A stretch of DNA of 64,000 bases from the NCBI RefSeq assembly GCF_964355755.1, contig NC_092670.1, positions 13,145,201 to 13,209,200 on the forward strand, written 5' to 3'. This DNA comes from Antedon mediterranea. Lineage: Eukaryota; Echinodermata; Crinoidea; Comatulida; Antedonidae. Under the pieces are notes generated by a model. That model was not told where the DNA came from. It saw only the letters and a list, made by a program, of their open reading frames with translations, and ran no database searches. The translations under genes were made by a program, and so were the position numbers. Shown one piece after another: positions 10,961 through 21,960 of this stretch (positions are counted from its first letter, which is position 1; the number at the start of each line of letters is the position of its first letter).

Positions 10961-11357
10961 TATAAATGCTGCATACGGGCCTGAGGGAATAAGTAATTCG
11001 GTCTTTACTTACCCTATTTAGAATACGGTAATGGAGTATTGTAGCAGTCAAACGATGTCCAAAGCTGGAAGTATCCTAGGCTCGAAGTAAATAAACTACG
11101 GAGTGTAGAAACCACAATATCCACACGAAGCGCGTAGTATAGGTAGGCCTACGTGCGCAGTGTAAGGTTAATAGGCTAGGCTAGTTCAGGACAATAATAT
11201 ATACAACGGTACAATAATTGAAAGACGATAACATACAGTAACACGTAGTAAAATATGTAAAGTTAAAACGCTAAATATCAAAATGTAATAGTACTAATAA
11301 TTAGGACAACTAATTATTATCGTAAAACTTGTACTAAAACTCGCAATGGTTTGCCCT
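10961..11357. other. Non-coding gap
   Basis: No gene. Several TAGGCCTA-like motifs and AT-rich sequence only. Confidence 0.3.
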
Positions 11358-11491
11358 GTCTTCTCGTTGAAAACTTGACGCAGCAGAGAGAGAGAGATCG
11401 CTCGTTGCGCGTTCACTATATTTACAACAGCAATTTGCATAACTTTACGCGTTGAGCGCACACACGCAAATATGTGTGTGAAGTTCCTACA
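11358..11491 (-). repeat. LTR-like copy matching the gypsy 3' LTR
   Basis: On the minus strand it starts TGTAGGAACTTC and ends GAGAAGACA, like 4554-4692. Flanking bases show no shared target duplication with the 3' copy and no primer-binding site, so it may be a solo LTR or a displaced 5' LTR. Confidence 0.5.
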
Positions 11492-11560
11492 CAACTACCC
11501 CCTTAGGATAACTACCCCCTTAGGATAACTACCCCCCGGTCAACTACCCCCCACTACCCC
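11492..11560 (-). repeat. Short array of the GTAGTTGTCC minisatellite, inverted
   Basis: Three to five copies of an ACTACCCCCTTAGGATA unit. It is the complement of the large array at 12680-13420. Confidence 0.6.
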
Positions 11561-11630
11561 CCCTCCCCAATCCAAAAGTAGACAAATATATAGGACCGGT
11601 TTCTGTAAAAATGAAATCATCTGTTTTTAA

Positions 11631-12075
11631 CGGGTGTTTCGAAACTAGAGACCCGAGACCAGAGACCTGACACGAGACCCAATACGAAAAGGGAGACCTA
11701 TATTTGGGTCTCCTTTTTCGTATATTAGGGTCTCCCTTTTCGTATAGTGTGGTCTCTCTTTTCGTATAGTGGGGTCTCCCTTTTCTTATAGTGGGGTCTC
11801 CCTTTTCTTATAGTGGGTCTCCCTTTTCTTATAGTGGGTCTCCCTTTTCTTATATTTGGGTCTCCCATTTTGTATATTAGGGTCTCCCTTTTCGTATAAT
11901 TGGGTCTCCCTTTTCGTATATTTAGGTCTCCCTTTTCGTATATTAGGGTCTCCCTTTTCGTCGTATAGTGGGGTCTCCCTTTTCGTATAGTGGGGTCTCC
12001 CTTTTCGTACGTGGGTCTCCCTTTTCGTATTGGGTCTCGGGTCTCTGGTCTCGGGTCTCTAGTTTGAAACACCCG
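11631..12075. mobile_element. TIR element with an internal 22-bp minisatellite and 7-bp target duplication
   Basis: Terminal inverted repeats of about 55 bp begin CGGGTGTTTC at 11631 and mirror GAAACACCCG ending at 12075, with two small indels. TTTTTAA lies directly outside both ends (11624-11630 and 12076-12082) and reads as a target duplication. The interior is a degenerate array of GGGTCTCCCTTTTCGTATAT-type units of about 22 bp, roughly 15 copies. The 115-residue minus-strand frame across it is a by-product of the repeat. No transposase is encoded, so it is non-autonomous. Confidence 0.75.
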
Positions 12076-12082
12076 TTTTTAA

Positions 12083-12679
12083 CCGATTATTCTGTTTAAC
12101 AGCACGCTAGACCCTAGATGTGCTAGATTTAAAGTACCGTATTTATTGAAAAAACGGCCTGGGCTGTTTATTTTTTAGGTGGACTTATTGGAAGAAAGTT
12201 GTTTATTCAATGGGACGGGGTATAATCTAATGGAAATAGACGCCGATTATTCCATATGATGTTTCATGGGAGTGACATGGTCACCGTTTATTTGAGGGGA
12301 ATTTATTTAAAGATCGCCGTTTATTCGGTGAGTGAACATTGAGGTCAAATATAAAAAGTGATATTATTCTTCAAGTGTACAAAAATACATATATGAACAA
12401 TTTGAGACAAAAATTAATTCTTTTAAGACCAGTGGTTATCGAAGCATTGTCCTGACGCAAAAATTATTATTATTATTAGCAAACCCAGTCTTTTTACAGT
12501 AAATACAGGGAGTACTATATAATACGGTCGACTATCCTATGGTCATGTGTGACAATCTTCAGTTTATACCAGGCTATATTTATGTTCAATCTTTTACTTT
12601 TGTTTACAATAATGAATAGTAATTCGTCAAAGTAACGAATTAAAATATAGTTATTAATTCCTATTATACACTGTTGCAG
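12083..12679. other. Non-coding gap
   Basis: Contains several degenerate copies of GTTTATTCG/TTATTGG-like words near 12130-12330 and otherwise nothing recognisable. Confidence 0.3.
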
Positions 12680-13420
12680 AGTCAGGTTGTTGAATGGCCT
12701 GGGTGGTAGTTGTCCATCCGGGGGATAGTTGTTCTAAAGGGATAGTTTTCTGGGTGGTAGTTGTCCAGGGGTTAGTTGTCCTACGGAGGTAGTTGTCCTA
12801 AAAGATTATTTGCCCTCGGAGTATTGTCCAGGTCCAGGAGGTAGTTGTCCTACGAGGAGTATTGTGTCAGAGGCAGTTGTCCGCGGGGTAATTACCCGGG
12901 GGGGGGGGGGGGGGGTGTAATTCTCCGGGGGTAATTGTCAAGGGGTAATTGTTCAGGGGTAATTGTTCCTAGGGGGTAATTGTCCGGGGGTAGTTGTCCA
13001 GGGGGGTTAGTTGTCCAGGGGTTAGTTGTCCTACGGAGGTAGTTGTCCTAAAAGATTATTTCCCCTCGGAGTATTGTCCAGGAAGTAGTTGTCCTACGGG
13101 GAGTATTGTGTTAGAGGTAGTTGTCCGCGGGGTAATTACCCGGGGGGGGGGGGGGTAATTGTCCGAGGGGTAATTGTCCGGGGGGTAATTGTCCGGGGGG
13201 TAATTGTTCCTAGGGGGTAATTGTCCGGGGGGGAGTTGTCCAGGGGTAGTCGTCCTAATGGGGTAGTTGTCCTAAGGGGGTAGTTGTCCGGGGGGTATTT
13301 GTCCGGGGGGTAGTTGTCCTAAAGGGGTAGTTGTCCTAAGGGGGTAGTGGTCCAGGTGGTGGTTGTCCGGGGGGTAGTTTTCCGGGGGGTAAATGTCCAG
13401 GGGGTGAATATCCGGATACG
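12680..13420 (+). repeat. G-rich minisatellite, unit about 15-17 bp
   Basis: Tandem variants of GGGGGTAGTTGTCCTAA and GGGGTAATTGTCC run for about 740 bp, with G runs of 12-18 bases near 12899 and 13142. A larger block of about 330 bp, including the unusual AAAAGATTATTT segment, is itself duplicated (12770-12960 and 13015-13200). The regular G runs could form G-quadruplexes on the plus strand. Confidence 0.85.
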
Positions 13421-13876
13421 ACCAAAATGTGTATTTTTCAGATTCCAGGCGAAAATCGAAAATTCATTTGCAACTACGCATCGACGTACGTTCATACAGG
13501 GATAAAGGTACGAGTTATGTTCTCACGGTTGAGTTTACGAATTGTTTCAATTTACCAAGCAATAACCCTTGGTGTACCGCGTATAATGTTCGCTGTCGAT
13601 TAAAGGGGTTTGGGTGGGGGTTCGATTGGGAGGAAGCGGTTTGGCCCGAACCATAAAAAGGGTCTGGTCACGTTTCTTTTCGCGCATAAATCTCGATCTA
13701 GGGTAGAGGGGTGAATAGGGTGACTAGCCACCTCCCTTAATTCTAAAGGGGAAAAAAAGATGCACCAAACCCACGACCGTCGCTAGGGACGCGGATTCGA
13801 CGCACTTGACTCTTTTAATTAAGAAGAGTAGGCTGGAGCTATAGTTGTGTAAATAGGCCTACATATTGAAAGAGCT
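13421..13876. other. Non-coding gap
   Basis: A 75-codon frame here has no recognisable domain. The start weakly resembles 9825-9960 (CCAGGCGAA and CGTCGACGTACG words), suggesting an old repeat. Confidence 0.3.
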
Positions 13877-13885
13877 AAGAGTTTA

Positions 13886-14406
13886 ATTACTATTTATACT
13901 CTAGTAGCTAGATCAACTTTCGTATGCACTTTGAGGTCCAGAGAATTTTACTTCAGAAATTGGTTTAGGATGGTCAAACAATCATTATTGGCTTGGTTAC
14001 ACATTTTGAAAATGTGGCGAAAGGTCAAAAGGTCAGGGTGAAAGGTTATCAAACTAAACACCAATAAATCCTTAAATCTCGTCAACCACTGGTCACAGCG
14101 AAGTAATTTTAGTCTCAAATTGATCGGAAGGTATACATTTATATTCAGTCTAATGCAGGGTCTAATGGGACATTTTAGTTAAAAATGACCGGAAATGACA
14201 TTTCTGACCTTTGACCCACAACCCAGGGCATGTATTTATCTCCGTAACTACTGGTCGTAGACACTTGAATTTGGTTTTAAATTGTTCGAAATATATATTT
14301 TGTTATTTGTTACACATTTTGAAAAATGTTACAAAAGGTCAAAGGGTCAGGGTCAAGGGTTACAAAGTGCATACGAAAGTTGATCTCTACTGAGTATTAT
14401 GAATTC
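13886..14406. mobile_element. TIR element with 9-bp direct repeats
   Basis: GATCAACTTTCGTATGCACT at 13911-13930 is mirrored at about 14368-14385, with weaker inverted similarity extending outward. AAGAGTTTA occurs directly outside both ends (13877-13885 and 14407-14415), consistent with a 9-bp target duplication. Internally, GTCAAAGGTCAGGGTCAAGG blocks occur twice. No transposase frame. Confidence 0.55.
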
Positions 14407-14415
14407 AAGAGTTTA

Positions 14416-15589
14416 AAAAGAAAAAGCGATTTAAAATCTTCGGAAAATACCCACAACTGAGTTATGCACATGCACTCCCACTACCAGCATCACGTTGTCT
14501 TAGCTCGCTCCTCGTACGTGTAAATGCTGACGTCATCACTCTCCAAAAATACACCATTTTCCGCCTTGGTCCGTGTGCAAGCGTTAGCGTGGACCTGTAT
14601 ATTTACACCCCTGTACAGAGTAGAGTGTAATATCGTGAACTTTTTTCTCGCGTATGAAGGTTTTTTATATAATGGTATGCAGTATAAACGATAAAAAAAA
14701 CGATAAACATGATGTTCTTTTATTATTATTTCATAGGCATAACATAAACATGAAATGTCTTGTTCTATGTACACGTCCGAAAAAACGTGTGTGGCGTATT
14801 TGGCATTTTATTGATTGATTGATTGATGCGATTACGGCATTCATCATTGTATACTAAATTACATTGAGTTATTCACCCGGCTATAGGGTATATATCTGAG
14901 GTTAACAGACCACCAAAGAACAGTCGTACACTAAACACATGCACTATCGAGGAATTTTCGGAGTGCCGCATTACCAAATGTTCATTTCGTTTGAAGTGTT
15001 TTTCGATCAAAGTAGTATTATTAGTTCGTCGAAAAAGATCCGTATTAGGATATTTAGGAAGGATTTATTTAAATTTACATTATTATGTGACATTGTTATT
15101 AAATGGTTTTATAATAGTAAGATTTGCCAAATTCTGTATTTTACAAAGAAATTCTTGTTCGTAATTTCTGTTACACCTTTTAATTTCTTAACCATGAAAA
15201 TCTGAGATTGAGCTGTGATAGACATTCTACAGGTGCATGATTGAAATAAAAAATAAAATTACCTGAAAAACATAAATATAGATATATCAATTTCTAACCA
15301 TTCTTTCTGCGCGTCATGATCACATGGATGGATGATTGCCGGTTTCAATTTATCATGTAGTCTAACTTTTTCCAGTGGTGAAGAGGAATGCGAAGTTAAT
15401 CGCCCAGTGTGTTATTAATTAAACATTTTAACTTGCCAAAGTTATAGGCCTATTAGTTTCTTTAATAGACGCATTAAGTGCAACGGTACCTATATCGAAT
15501 CTTGTGGATTAAGCTCCACATATGTGTTATTTCTCCAATTTTATTTTCATTTTATTCAGAGTACTTTAATAAGTTTAAGTACGATGATA
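14416..15589. other. Intergenic, nothing supported
   Basis: AT-rich sequence with a short TTGATTGATTGATTGAT run at about 14812. The 60-95 codon frames here show no domain, start context or splice support. Confidence 0.35.
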
Positions 15590-15860
15590 ATAATAATAAT
15601 AAACAGTATTTATATAGCGCCTAATGGATCACTGACCCGTCTAGGTGCTTTACATTAGACCTTAACTAATGGTAATAAACTATCCCCCGCCGGACACCAT
15701 TCCGGTATTTCTTAGTCGAGGATGGAGACAATCAATAATGTGAAAAAAAAAATGTAACTAAGCTTAACTATGCTTAACTAAGGTAAAACTATCCCCCGCC
15801 GGACACCATCCCGGTATTTCTGAGTCAAGGTTTCGGGGCCAGAATTAAGAATAGAGAGTA
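15590..15860 (+). repeat. SINE-like/short repeat with duplicated CCCCCGCCGGACACC block
   Basis: A (TAA)n run leads into TTTATATAGCGCCTAATGG and AGGTGCTTTAC, a combination common at the ends of marine invertebrate repeats. ACTATCCCCCGCCGGACACC occurs at about 15678 and 15788. Its complement is split across 20885-20917 and 21860-21895 by an inserted transposon. Confidence 0.5.
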
Positions 15861-17125
15861 AGGCCCTGTTCAGACCCATGGCGTTAGACCGTTTTAGCGT
15901 ACAACGTTACTATCTAATACCCTTTTTACACTATCGACTGGGAGAGGAACACGAGTTGAACTCGGAGGCAATTTCCATTTACACTAGCCAAAAAAACTGC
16001 GAGATGAACTCGAGTTGCGCCCATTTACACTACATCGATCACCCCGGTGCTGTCAATCAAATCACCATTGCGAGCGCACACGTCGTGGAACTTAACTGAC
16101 TATGGTTTAAACGTTTAAACACTGGAACATTTCGACAAATCTCATATCAAAACATAATACTCCGAATTTACACACAATTTATTTAATTTTTAATGTAGTC
16201 CAGTGTTAAATTTTCTTTGTGGCTATTAAGATTATCATTTATTATTTTAAACATTAACCATTATTTTTCTTTTTGAAATGACTGCATTTCCGCCTTGTAG
16301 ACTGTGCATAAATCAAATAGGTCTTAAATTGTTAGGTTGGCGTAAAAATAGGGTAGGTATGGTAAGTATTTAAAATAAAAAATGTATTTGTTAATTAGCA
16401 TAACAATGTATCAATGAAGGAAAATTAATTATTGTATGGTACGTTTTCAGTTCCTAAAAAAGATATCATTTTCATCCATTGAGACAGTCAGTATTATATA
16501 TTTTTTTCTCTTTTTCAATAATTAGGCCTACATAGAATCGGCCAGGGTAGAGTTACACCAATATTACATTATTTTAAGCATTCTGGTAAGGTAGAATGCA
16601 CACGAACAATTTCAATATTTTCAGCAAAAAAGAAAAATCACAAATGTTTTTGTGCCTTTAAAAGAAAATAACGAACAGCACAATATATCGAGCAAAAAAC
16701 CTATTTTGTTTGCATAATATATTGTATTTCTGTGACAACATGTTACATTTTCACGTCAAATGACCTTTAACAGCTCGGTGTTGAACCACAAAAACCGTTT
16801 AGGCCTACACTTCGTGTCTCCGGTGTAGATTCGACTACACCGGAGAAGGTACACCGGAAAACATTCAGCTTCGTTTTACCCCGGGGAGAGCACACCGGGG
16901 TGGTTGGATTTTCCCATTTACACCAGTCAATAAAAACCACAACACCGGCCCGGTGTACTCACAAGAAAAAAAACGAGGTGTAAACGGCCGTCGGAAGCCT
17001 CTATATTCACGACGTCACATATACACACGATGATATCGAGAGCGTGTATATGCCGCCCGATAGTCAGTGAATGATCGACGGCCTGGAAAGATACGCGAAG
17101 CGTTGACACTAATACTAATTTATTC
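15861..17125. other. MITE-derived non-coding region
   Basis: The sequence starting GGCCCTGTTCAGACCCATGG at about 15863 recurs at 21922 just outside the Polinton-like element. Words such as CATTTACACTAG, CCGGTGTAG and CACCGGGG appear in both orientations at 15915-16050 and 16800-16990, suggesting degraded inverted-repeat elements. No gene. Confidence 0.35.
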
Positions 17126-17166
17126 AACTAGATGGTACGCTCGCTTCGCTCGCGTACCATCTAGTT
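17126..17166. repeat. Perfect hairpin with 15-bp arms
   Basis: AACTAGATGGTACGC and its exact complement flank an 11-base TCGCTTCGCTC loop. The GCTCGCTTCGCTCGC loop theme recurs at 10680, 10930 and 49450, in the GC-rich repeats. Confidence 0.7.
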
Positions 17167-17629
17167 CGTGCCCACAGATGGTTCTCGAATACATAGTAAT
17201 TTCAGCGTAAAAAAAACTGGCGATTTCAAATGTACGTACGGCAGGACTATAAAACATTGTCGTTTACAGAAACAAATAAATAGACACAATGATTTATGTA
17301 GTCAACCAAAATTAGCACCTAGAAACTTGTCACAAAAATGAGTTGAAATTTGTTATTTGGACTCATTTAAACAAACCCAATTTTGTTAAATTATTCTTTA
17401 TATTTCTTTATTATCCAATCATTAACGAAATATTTTTTTTATAGGCCTATGAATAATATATACCACTAATTAGAGTAAAACATATCCGATTTAATACTTT
17501 ATTAAAACTGTCACTGTCTCATGGTCGATTGAAATAGTAAAGTACATTTAAAGACCACTAATACGTTTATATTTTTGTAATTATTAATTAATACAAACAT
17601 TGAGAAACAACTGACAGTAATAAAGTATT
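17167..17629. other. Non-coding gap
   Basis: AT-rich sequence, nothing recognised. Confidence 0.3.
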
Positions 17630-18582
17630 ATATTACATAGCCTATGTAAATACGCGAACGTGATTGGTTGAAACTGCATCACATGACTACCGCTGCGAGG
17701 ATCGTAAATCGTATATATCCTCGAGAACGATGATATTGACTGTGTAATTTTCGCGTAATAATCGTGTCCCCTGTCATTAATCATATAAATTCTCGAGTAC
17801 GATGATATTGACTGTGTAATTTTCGTGTGCAACACTCGAGTTTGCCGATAAATAAACAAAAGTCATCTACTCGATCTTGAACTCGGGTGGAATTGTCACT
17901 CCATCGCAAGACAACGTTTCATCCGCTGGGCCACAGAATTTGCTTGAAGAAAGTAATCTTCTAAACTATTTAAGCTATGCATACATAGCGCCCTCATTTG
18001 TTATAAGTCCACCCTAAATGTGATGAAACACCGTTTGTGATTGGTCAATACTCACGGTAGTAACCTAGTAACTAGTACGCGCTGAACATCCGGTGATTCG
18101 GCTCCTCGAAGATCGAGAAGAAGACGACTTGTTTATTCGGCCTATCTGATTATAATATTATTATTAATAGGCTTATTGATGGAAATTCTTCTGTTAATTT
18201 AAACGACCTAGGCCTAAGTGAATATTTTATTGCCAAGGAATCATTAATTAGTAATTATCTGTATATTATTCTTCGCAAGGTAAGGACGGTGTCTAGGCAG
18301 GCTTGTTTTAAATACAATACAAATACTATAGGAGGCCTAGCCTAGCTTCACCCAACCCAGCAGACTTGTTCTTGGCTATATAATATAACAGATATTGCCT
18401 TTTATATCGGTTAAATATAAGATTTGACATCCCCTCGGGAATGATATTAAGTTCTCGGGGAATATATATTTCCCTCAGCTGGCGCTTCGGGAAATATATA
18501 TTCCCTCGAACTTAATATCATTCCCTCGGGGATGTCAAATCTTATATTTAACCTCTAAGCAGTCAATATCTGTATAATATTA
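17630..18582 (+). repeat. 0.96-kb repeat, copy A
   Basis: It begins TATATTACATAGCCTATG and ends TCTGTATAATATTA. Copy B (18658-19612) is a direct, nearly identical copy. A diverged two-fold internal repeat near 17690-17830 produces the chance minus-strand frame with AKITQSISS repeats. A 141-bp hairpin lies at 18411-18551. No transposase. Confidence 0.85.
18411..18551. repeat. 141-bp near-perfect hairpin within copy A
   Basis: Arms of about 63 bp begin TTAAATATAAGATTTGACAT, separated by a 14-base TCAGCTGGCGCTTC loop. Outer words (ACAGATATTG and CAATATCTGT) extend the pairing. The same hairpin occurs at 19441-19581 and 19834-19974. Confidence 0.85.
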
Positions 18583-18657
18583 TTATGTGTTTATAATCTA
18601 AAAGTAGGGGCTACCCACACTCACAGTGATAACATAACGTTTATTAGTATATTTGTT

Positions 18658-19612
18658 TATATTACATAGCCTATGTAAATACGCGAACGTGATTGGTTGA
18701 AACTGCATCACATGACTACCGCTGCGAGGATCGTAAATCGTATATATCCTCGAGAACGATGATATTGACTGTGTAATTTTCGCGTAATAATCGTGTCCCC
18801 TGTCATTAATCATATAAATTCTCGAGTACGATGATATTGACTGTGTAATTTTCGTGTGCAACACTCGAGTTTGCCGATAAATAAACAAAAGTCATCTACT
18901 CGATCTTGAACTCGGGTGGAATTGTCACTCCATCGCAAGACAACGTTTCATCCGCTGGGCCACGGAATTTGCTTGAAGAAATTAATCTTCTAAACTATTT
19001 AAGCTATGCATACATAGCGCCCTCATTTGTTATAAGTCCACCCTAAATGTGATGAAACACCGTTTGTGATTGGTCAATACTCACGGTAGTAACCTAGTAA
19101 CTAGTACGCGCTGAACATCCGGTGATTCGGCTCCTCGAAGATCGAGAGAAGACGAATTCTTTATTCGGCCTACCTGATTATAATATTATTATTAATAGGC
19201 TTATTGATGGAAATTCTTCTGTTAATTTAAACGACCTAGGCCTAAGTGAATATTTTATTGCCAAGGAATCATTAATTAGTAATTATCTGTATATTATTCT
19301 TCGCAAGGTAAGGTGTCTAGGCAGGCTTGTTTTAAATACAATACAAATACTATAGGAGGCCTAGGCCTAGCCTAGCTTCACCCAACCCAGCAGACTTGTT
19401 CTTGGCTATATAATATAACAGATATTGCCTTTTATATCGGTTAAATATAAGATTTGACATCCCCTCGGGAATGATATTAAGTTCTCGGGGAATATATATT
19501 TCCCTCAGCTGGCGCTTCGGGAAATATATATTCCCTCGAACTTAATATCATTCCCTCGGGGATGTCAAATCTTATATTTAACCTCTAAGCAGTCAATATC
19601 TGTATAATATTA
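18658..19612 (+). repeat. 0.96-kb repeat, copy B
   Basis: Direct copy of A, separated from it by 75 bp, with a few small indels (for example around 19310). Contains the hairpin at 19441-19581. Confidence 0.85.
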
Positions 19613-19806
19613 TATCTAACAGTACCAACACACTTTTGATTCAAATAGCGATCAAAAGTGGTTAATACCTATTTGCAGTATTGTATAGCATTACAATACT
19701 ATTTCTGTTTATTCTCCAAGGGTCTATAAATTTACCTACTTGTGTTCAACCATGGAGGTATGCAATAATTTGGAATGTTCCATTCATCGCAAATCAATAC
19801 ATTTCT
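19613..19806. repeat. Spacer between copies B and C, related to 46138-46290
   Basis: The segment with TTCCATTCATCGCAAATC and TAAATTTACCTACTTGTG is found in reverse complement at about 46138-46225. Confidence 0.6.
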
Positions 19807-20772
19807 ATTATACAGATATTGACTGCTTAGAGGTTAAATATAAGATTTGACATCCCCGAGGGAATGATATTAAGTTCGAGGGAATATATATTTTCCGAAG
19901 CGCCAGCTGAGGGAAATATATATTCCCCGAGAACTTAATATCATTCCCGAGGGGATGTCAAATCTTATATTTAATCGATATAAAAGGCAATATCTGTTAT
20001 ATTATATAGCCAAGAACAAGTCTGCTGGGTTGGGTGAAGCTAGGCTAGCTAGAGCCTAGGCCTAGGCCTCCTTTATAGTATTTGTATTGTATTTAAAACA
20101 AGCCTGCCTAGACACCTTACCTTGCGAAGAATAATATACAGATAATTACTAATTAATGTTTCCTTGGCAATAAAATATTCACTTAGGCCTAGGTCGTTTA
20201 AATTAACAGAAGAATTTCCATCAATAAGCCTATTAATAATAAAATATTATAATCAGGTAGGCCGAATAAACAATTCGTCGTCTTCTCGATCTTCGAGGAG
20301 CCGAATCACCGGATGTTCAGCGCGTACTAGTTACTAGGTTACTACCGTGAGTTTTGACCAATCATAAACGGTGTTTCATCACATTTAGGGTGGACTTATA
20401 ACAAATGAGGGCGCTATGTATGCATAGCTTAAATAGTTTAGAAGATTAATTTCTTCAAGCAAATTCCGTGGCCCAGCGGATGAAACGTTGTCTTGCGATG
20501 GAGTTACAATTCCACCCGAGTTCTAGATCGAGTAGATGACTTTTGTTTATTTATCGGCAAACTCGAGTGTTGCACACGAAAATTACACAGTCAATATCAT
20601 CGTACTCGAGAATTTATATGATTAATGACAGGGGACACGATTATTACGCGAAAATTACACAGTCAATATCATCGTTCTCGAGGATATATACGATTTACGA
20701 TCCTCGCAGCGGTAGTCATGTGATGCAGTTTCAACCAATCACGTTCGCGTATTTACATAGGCTATGTAATAT
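19807..20772 (-). repeat. 0.96-kb repeat, copy C (inverted)
   Basis: Reverse complement of copies A and B over the full length. With copy B it forms an inverted pair with a spacer of about 194 bp. Contains the hairpin at 19834-19974. Confidence 0.85.
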
Positions 20773-20917
20773 AAACGTATATTAAATCTATCAAAATAGT
20801 ATTTTTTAAAGAAAATCGGCCTGTATAATTAATCTGTTCTCATCCGGTATTAATTAACTTATTCATTCATTAATTTATTCCTTCCCCGCGAAACCTTGAC
20901 TCAGAAATACCGGGATG

Positions 20918-21859
20918 TAGACTTGCCCCAAGTCTGTATTATCTTTTTTTTTTATTTATTTGTTTTTATTTCGACCGCGATTTTTGTCTGAAAATACAGA
21001 CTTGTGAAACACGTATAGAAATCGATTTGCAGACCGCAAACATCCGATAAGAATGACGTAGTTTATCATACCGTATTTGGCTATATGGGGCGGGCGGTAT
21101 GTAAATATGGATTTCGAATCAACCAATGATCATTTTGTTTCAAAATTAAAAAGATCGAGTACGTACAGTGCTGAATGTACGATCGAGACTGTTGAAATAT
21201 AAAATCGTAATGCCAAGCTGTTTTGTTTATTAATTGTTTAGTCCTTGGCCTAGGCCTCTTTCGTAGGTCCTAAATTCGCACGTATGACCTGCCAAATAAA
21301 ACGCCAATAAAGTAGGCCTACATACCACCACCGACGGCACACAACAACAGGGCTACACCACCACACAGAACAGGACAGGGTCTGGGTGGGAATTAAATCA
21401 AAATTATCTCCGCGTAATAAATGATCCATTCAATGTTTGATTTGCGGAGAAGCTAGCCTATCATATCAAGACGAGTTTTCATGTTTTTGGGAAAAATCCC
21501 ATCAAATGTTACCAGACTACTAGGCATATAAAATAATTTCTAGCCTTCAGAAACTTTCATAAATGTACCCAAGTACATACCATAGCGCATGCGCGTCATC
21601 TTAGTTGTTGAGTCTTTGAAATTCTGAAATATGAATATTAAAACGGTGTGCGAGTGAGTAGCCAATCGCATGCAGCTGAAACTAGTCAACCGGATAATCG
21701 TATGCACCAAGAATTCTTGGTGTCAAACCACGTGACTTGTGCGTGTTTCCCCAGACGGAGTATCCAAAATCAAGTAGTATACGTATGAAACGCCATATGT
21801 GCCAAAATATTTATCTTTTTACTAATATTAAGACAAAACTCCGTCTGGAACCCAGACTA
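20918..21859 (+). mobile_element. 942-bp non-autonomous transposon, copy 1, with 9-bp target duplication
   Basis: The element starts TAGACTTGCCCC and ends AACCCAGACTA. ACCGGGATG flanks it on both sides (20909-20917 and 21860-21868), and removing it restores the CCGCCGGACACCATCCCGG repeat seen at 15.8 kb. Each end has its own hairpin: AGTCTGTATT ... AATACAGACT at the left, CCAGACGGAGT ... ACTCCGTCTGG at the right. It matches 53418-54370 in reverse complement. There is no transposase. A 9-bp duplication is typical of Mutator-like elements, but the class is inferred. Confidence 0.85.
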
Positions 21860-21868
21860 ACCGGGATG

Positions 21869-21960
21869 GTGTCCGGCGGGGGATAGTTTAACCCTAGCTT
21901 AAGTTAGTGCATGCTTCATTTAGGCCCTGTTCAGACCCATGGCGTTAGACCGTTTTAGCG
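21869..21960. other. Junction segment with a MITE end
   Basis: Contains GGCCCTGTTCAGACCCATGG at 21922, as at 15863. GTTCAGAC here pairs with GTCTGAAC at about 21981 to make a hairpin. The sequence is not present outside the right-hand terminal repeat at 31596. Confidence 0.45.

Noticed and set aside
11725-12072. 115-codon minus-strand frame rich in RKGRP repeats
   Set aside because: It is a reading of the 22-bp minisatellite inside a MITE. The repetitive composition follows the DNA repeat.
17584-20785. Three similar frames starting MFIYRQTRVLHTK
   Set aside because: They are parts of the 0.96-kb non-coding repeat, exist in all copies by duplication, and have no start context or domain.
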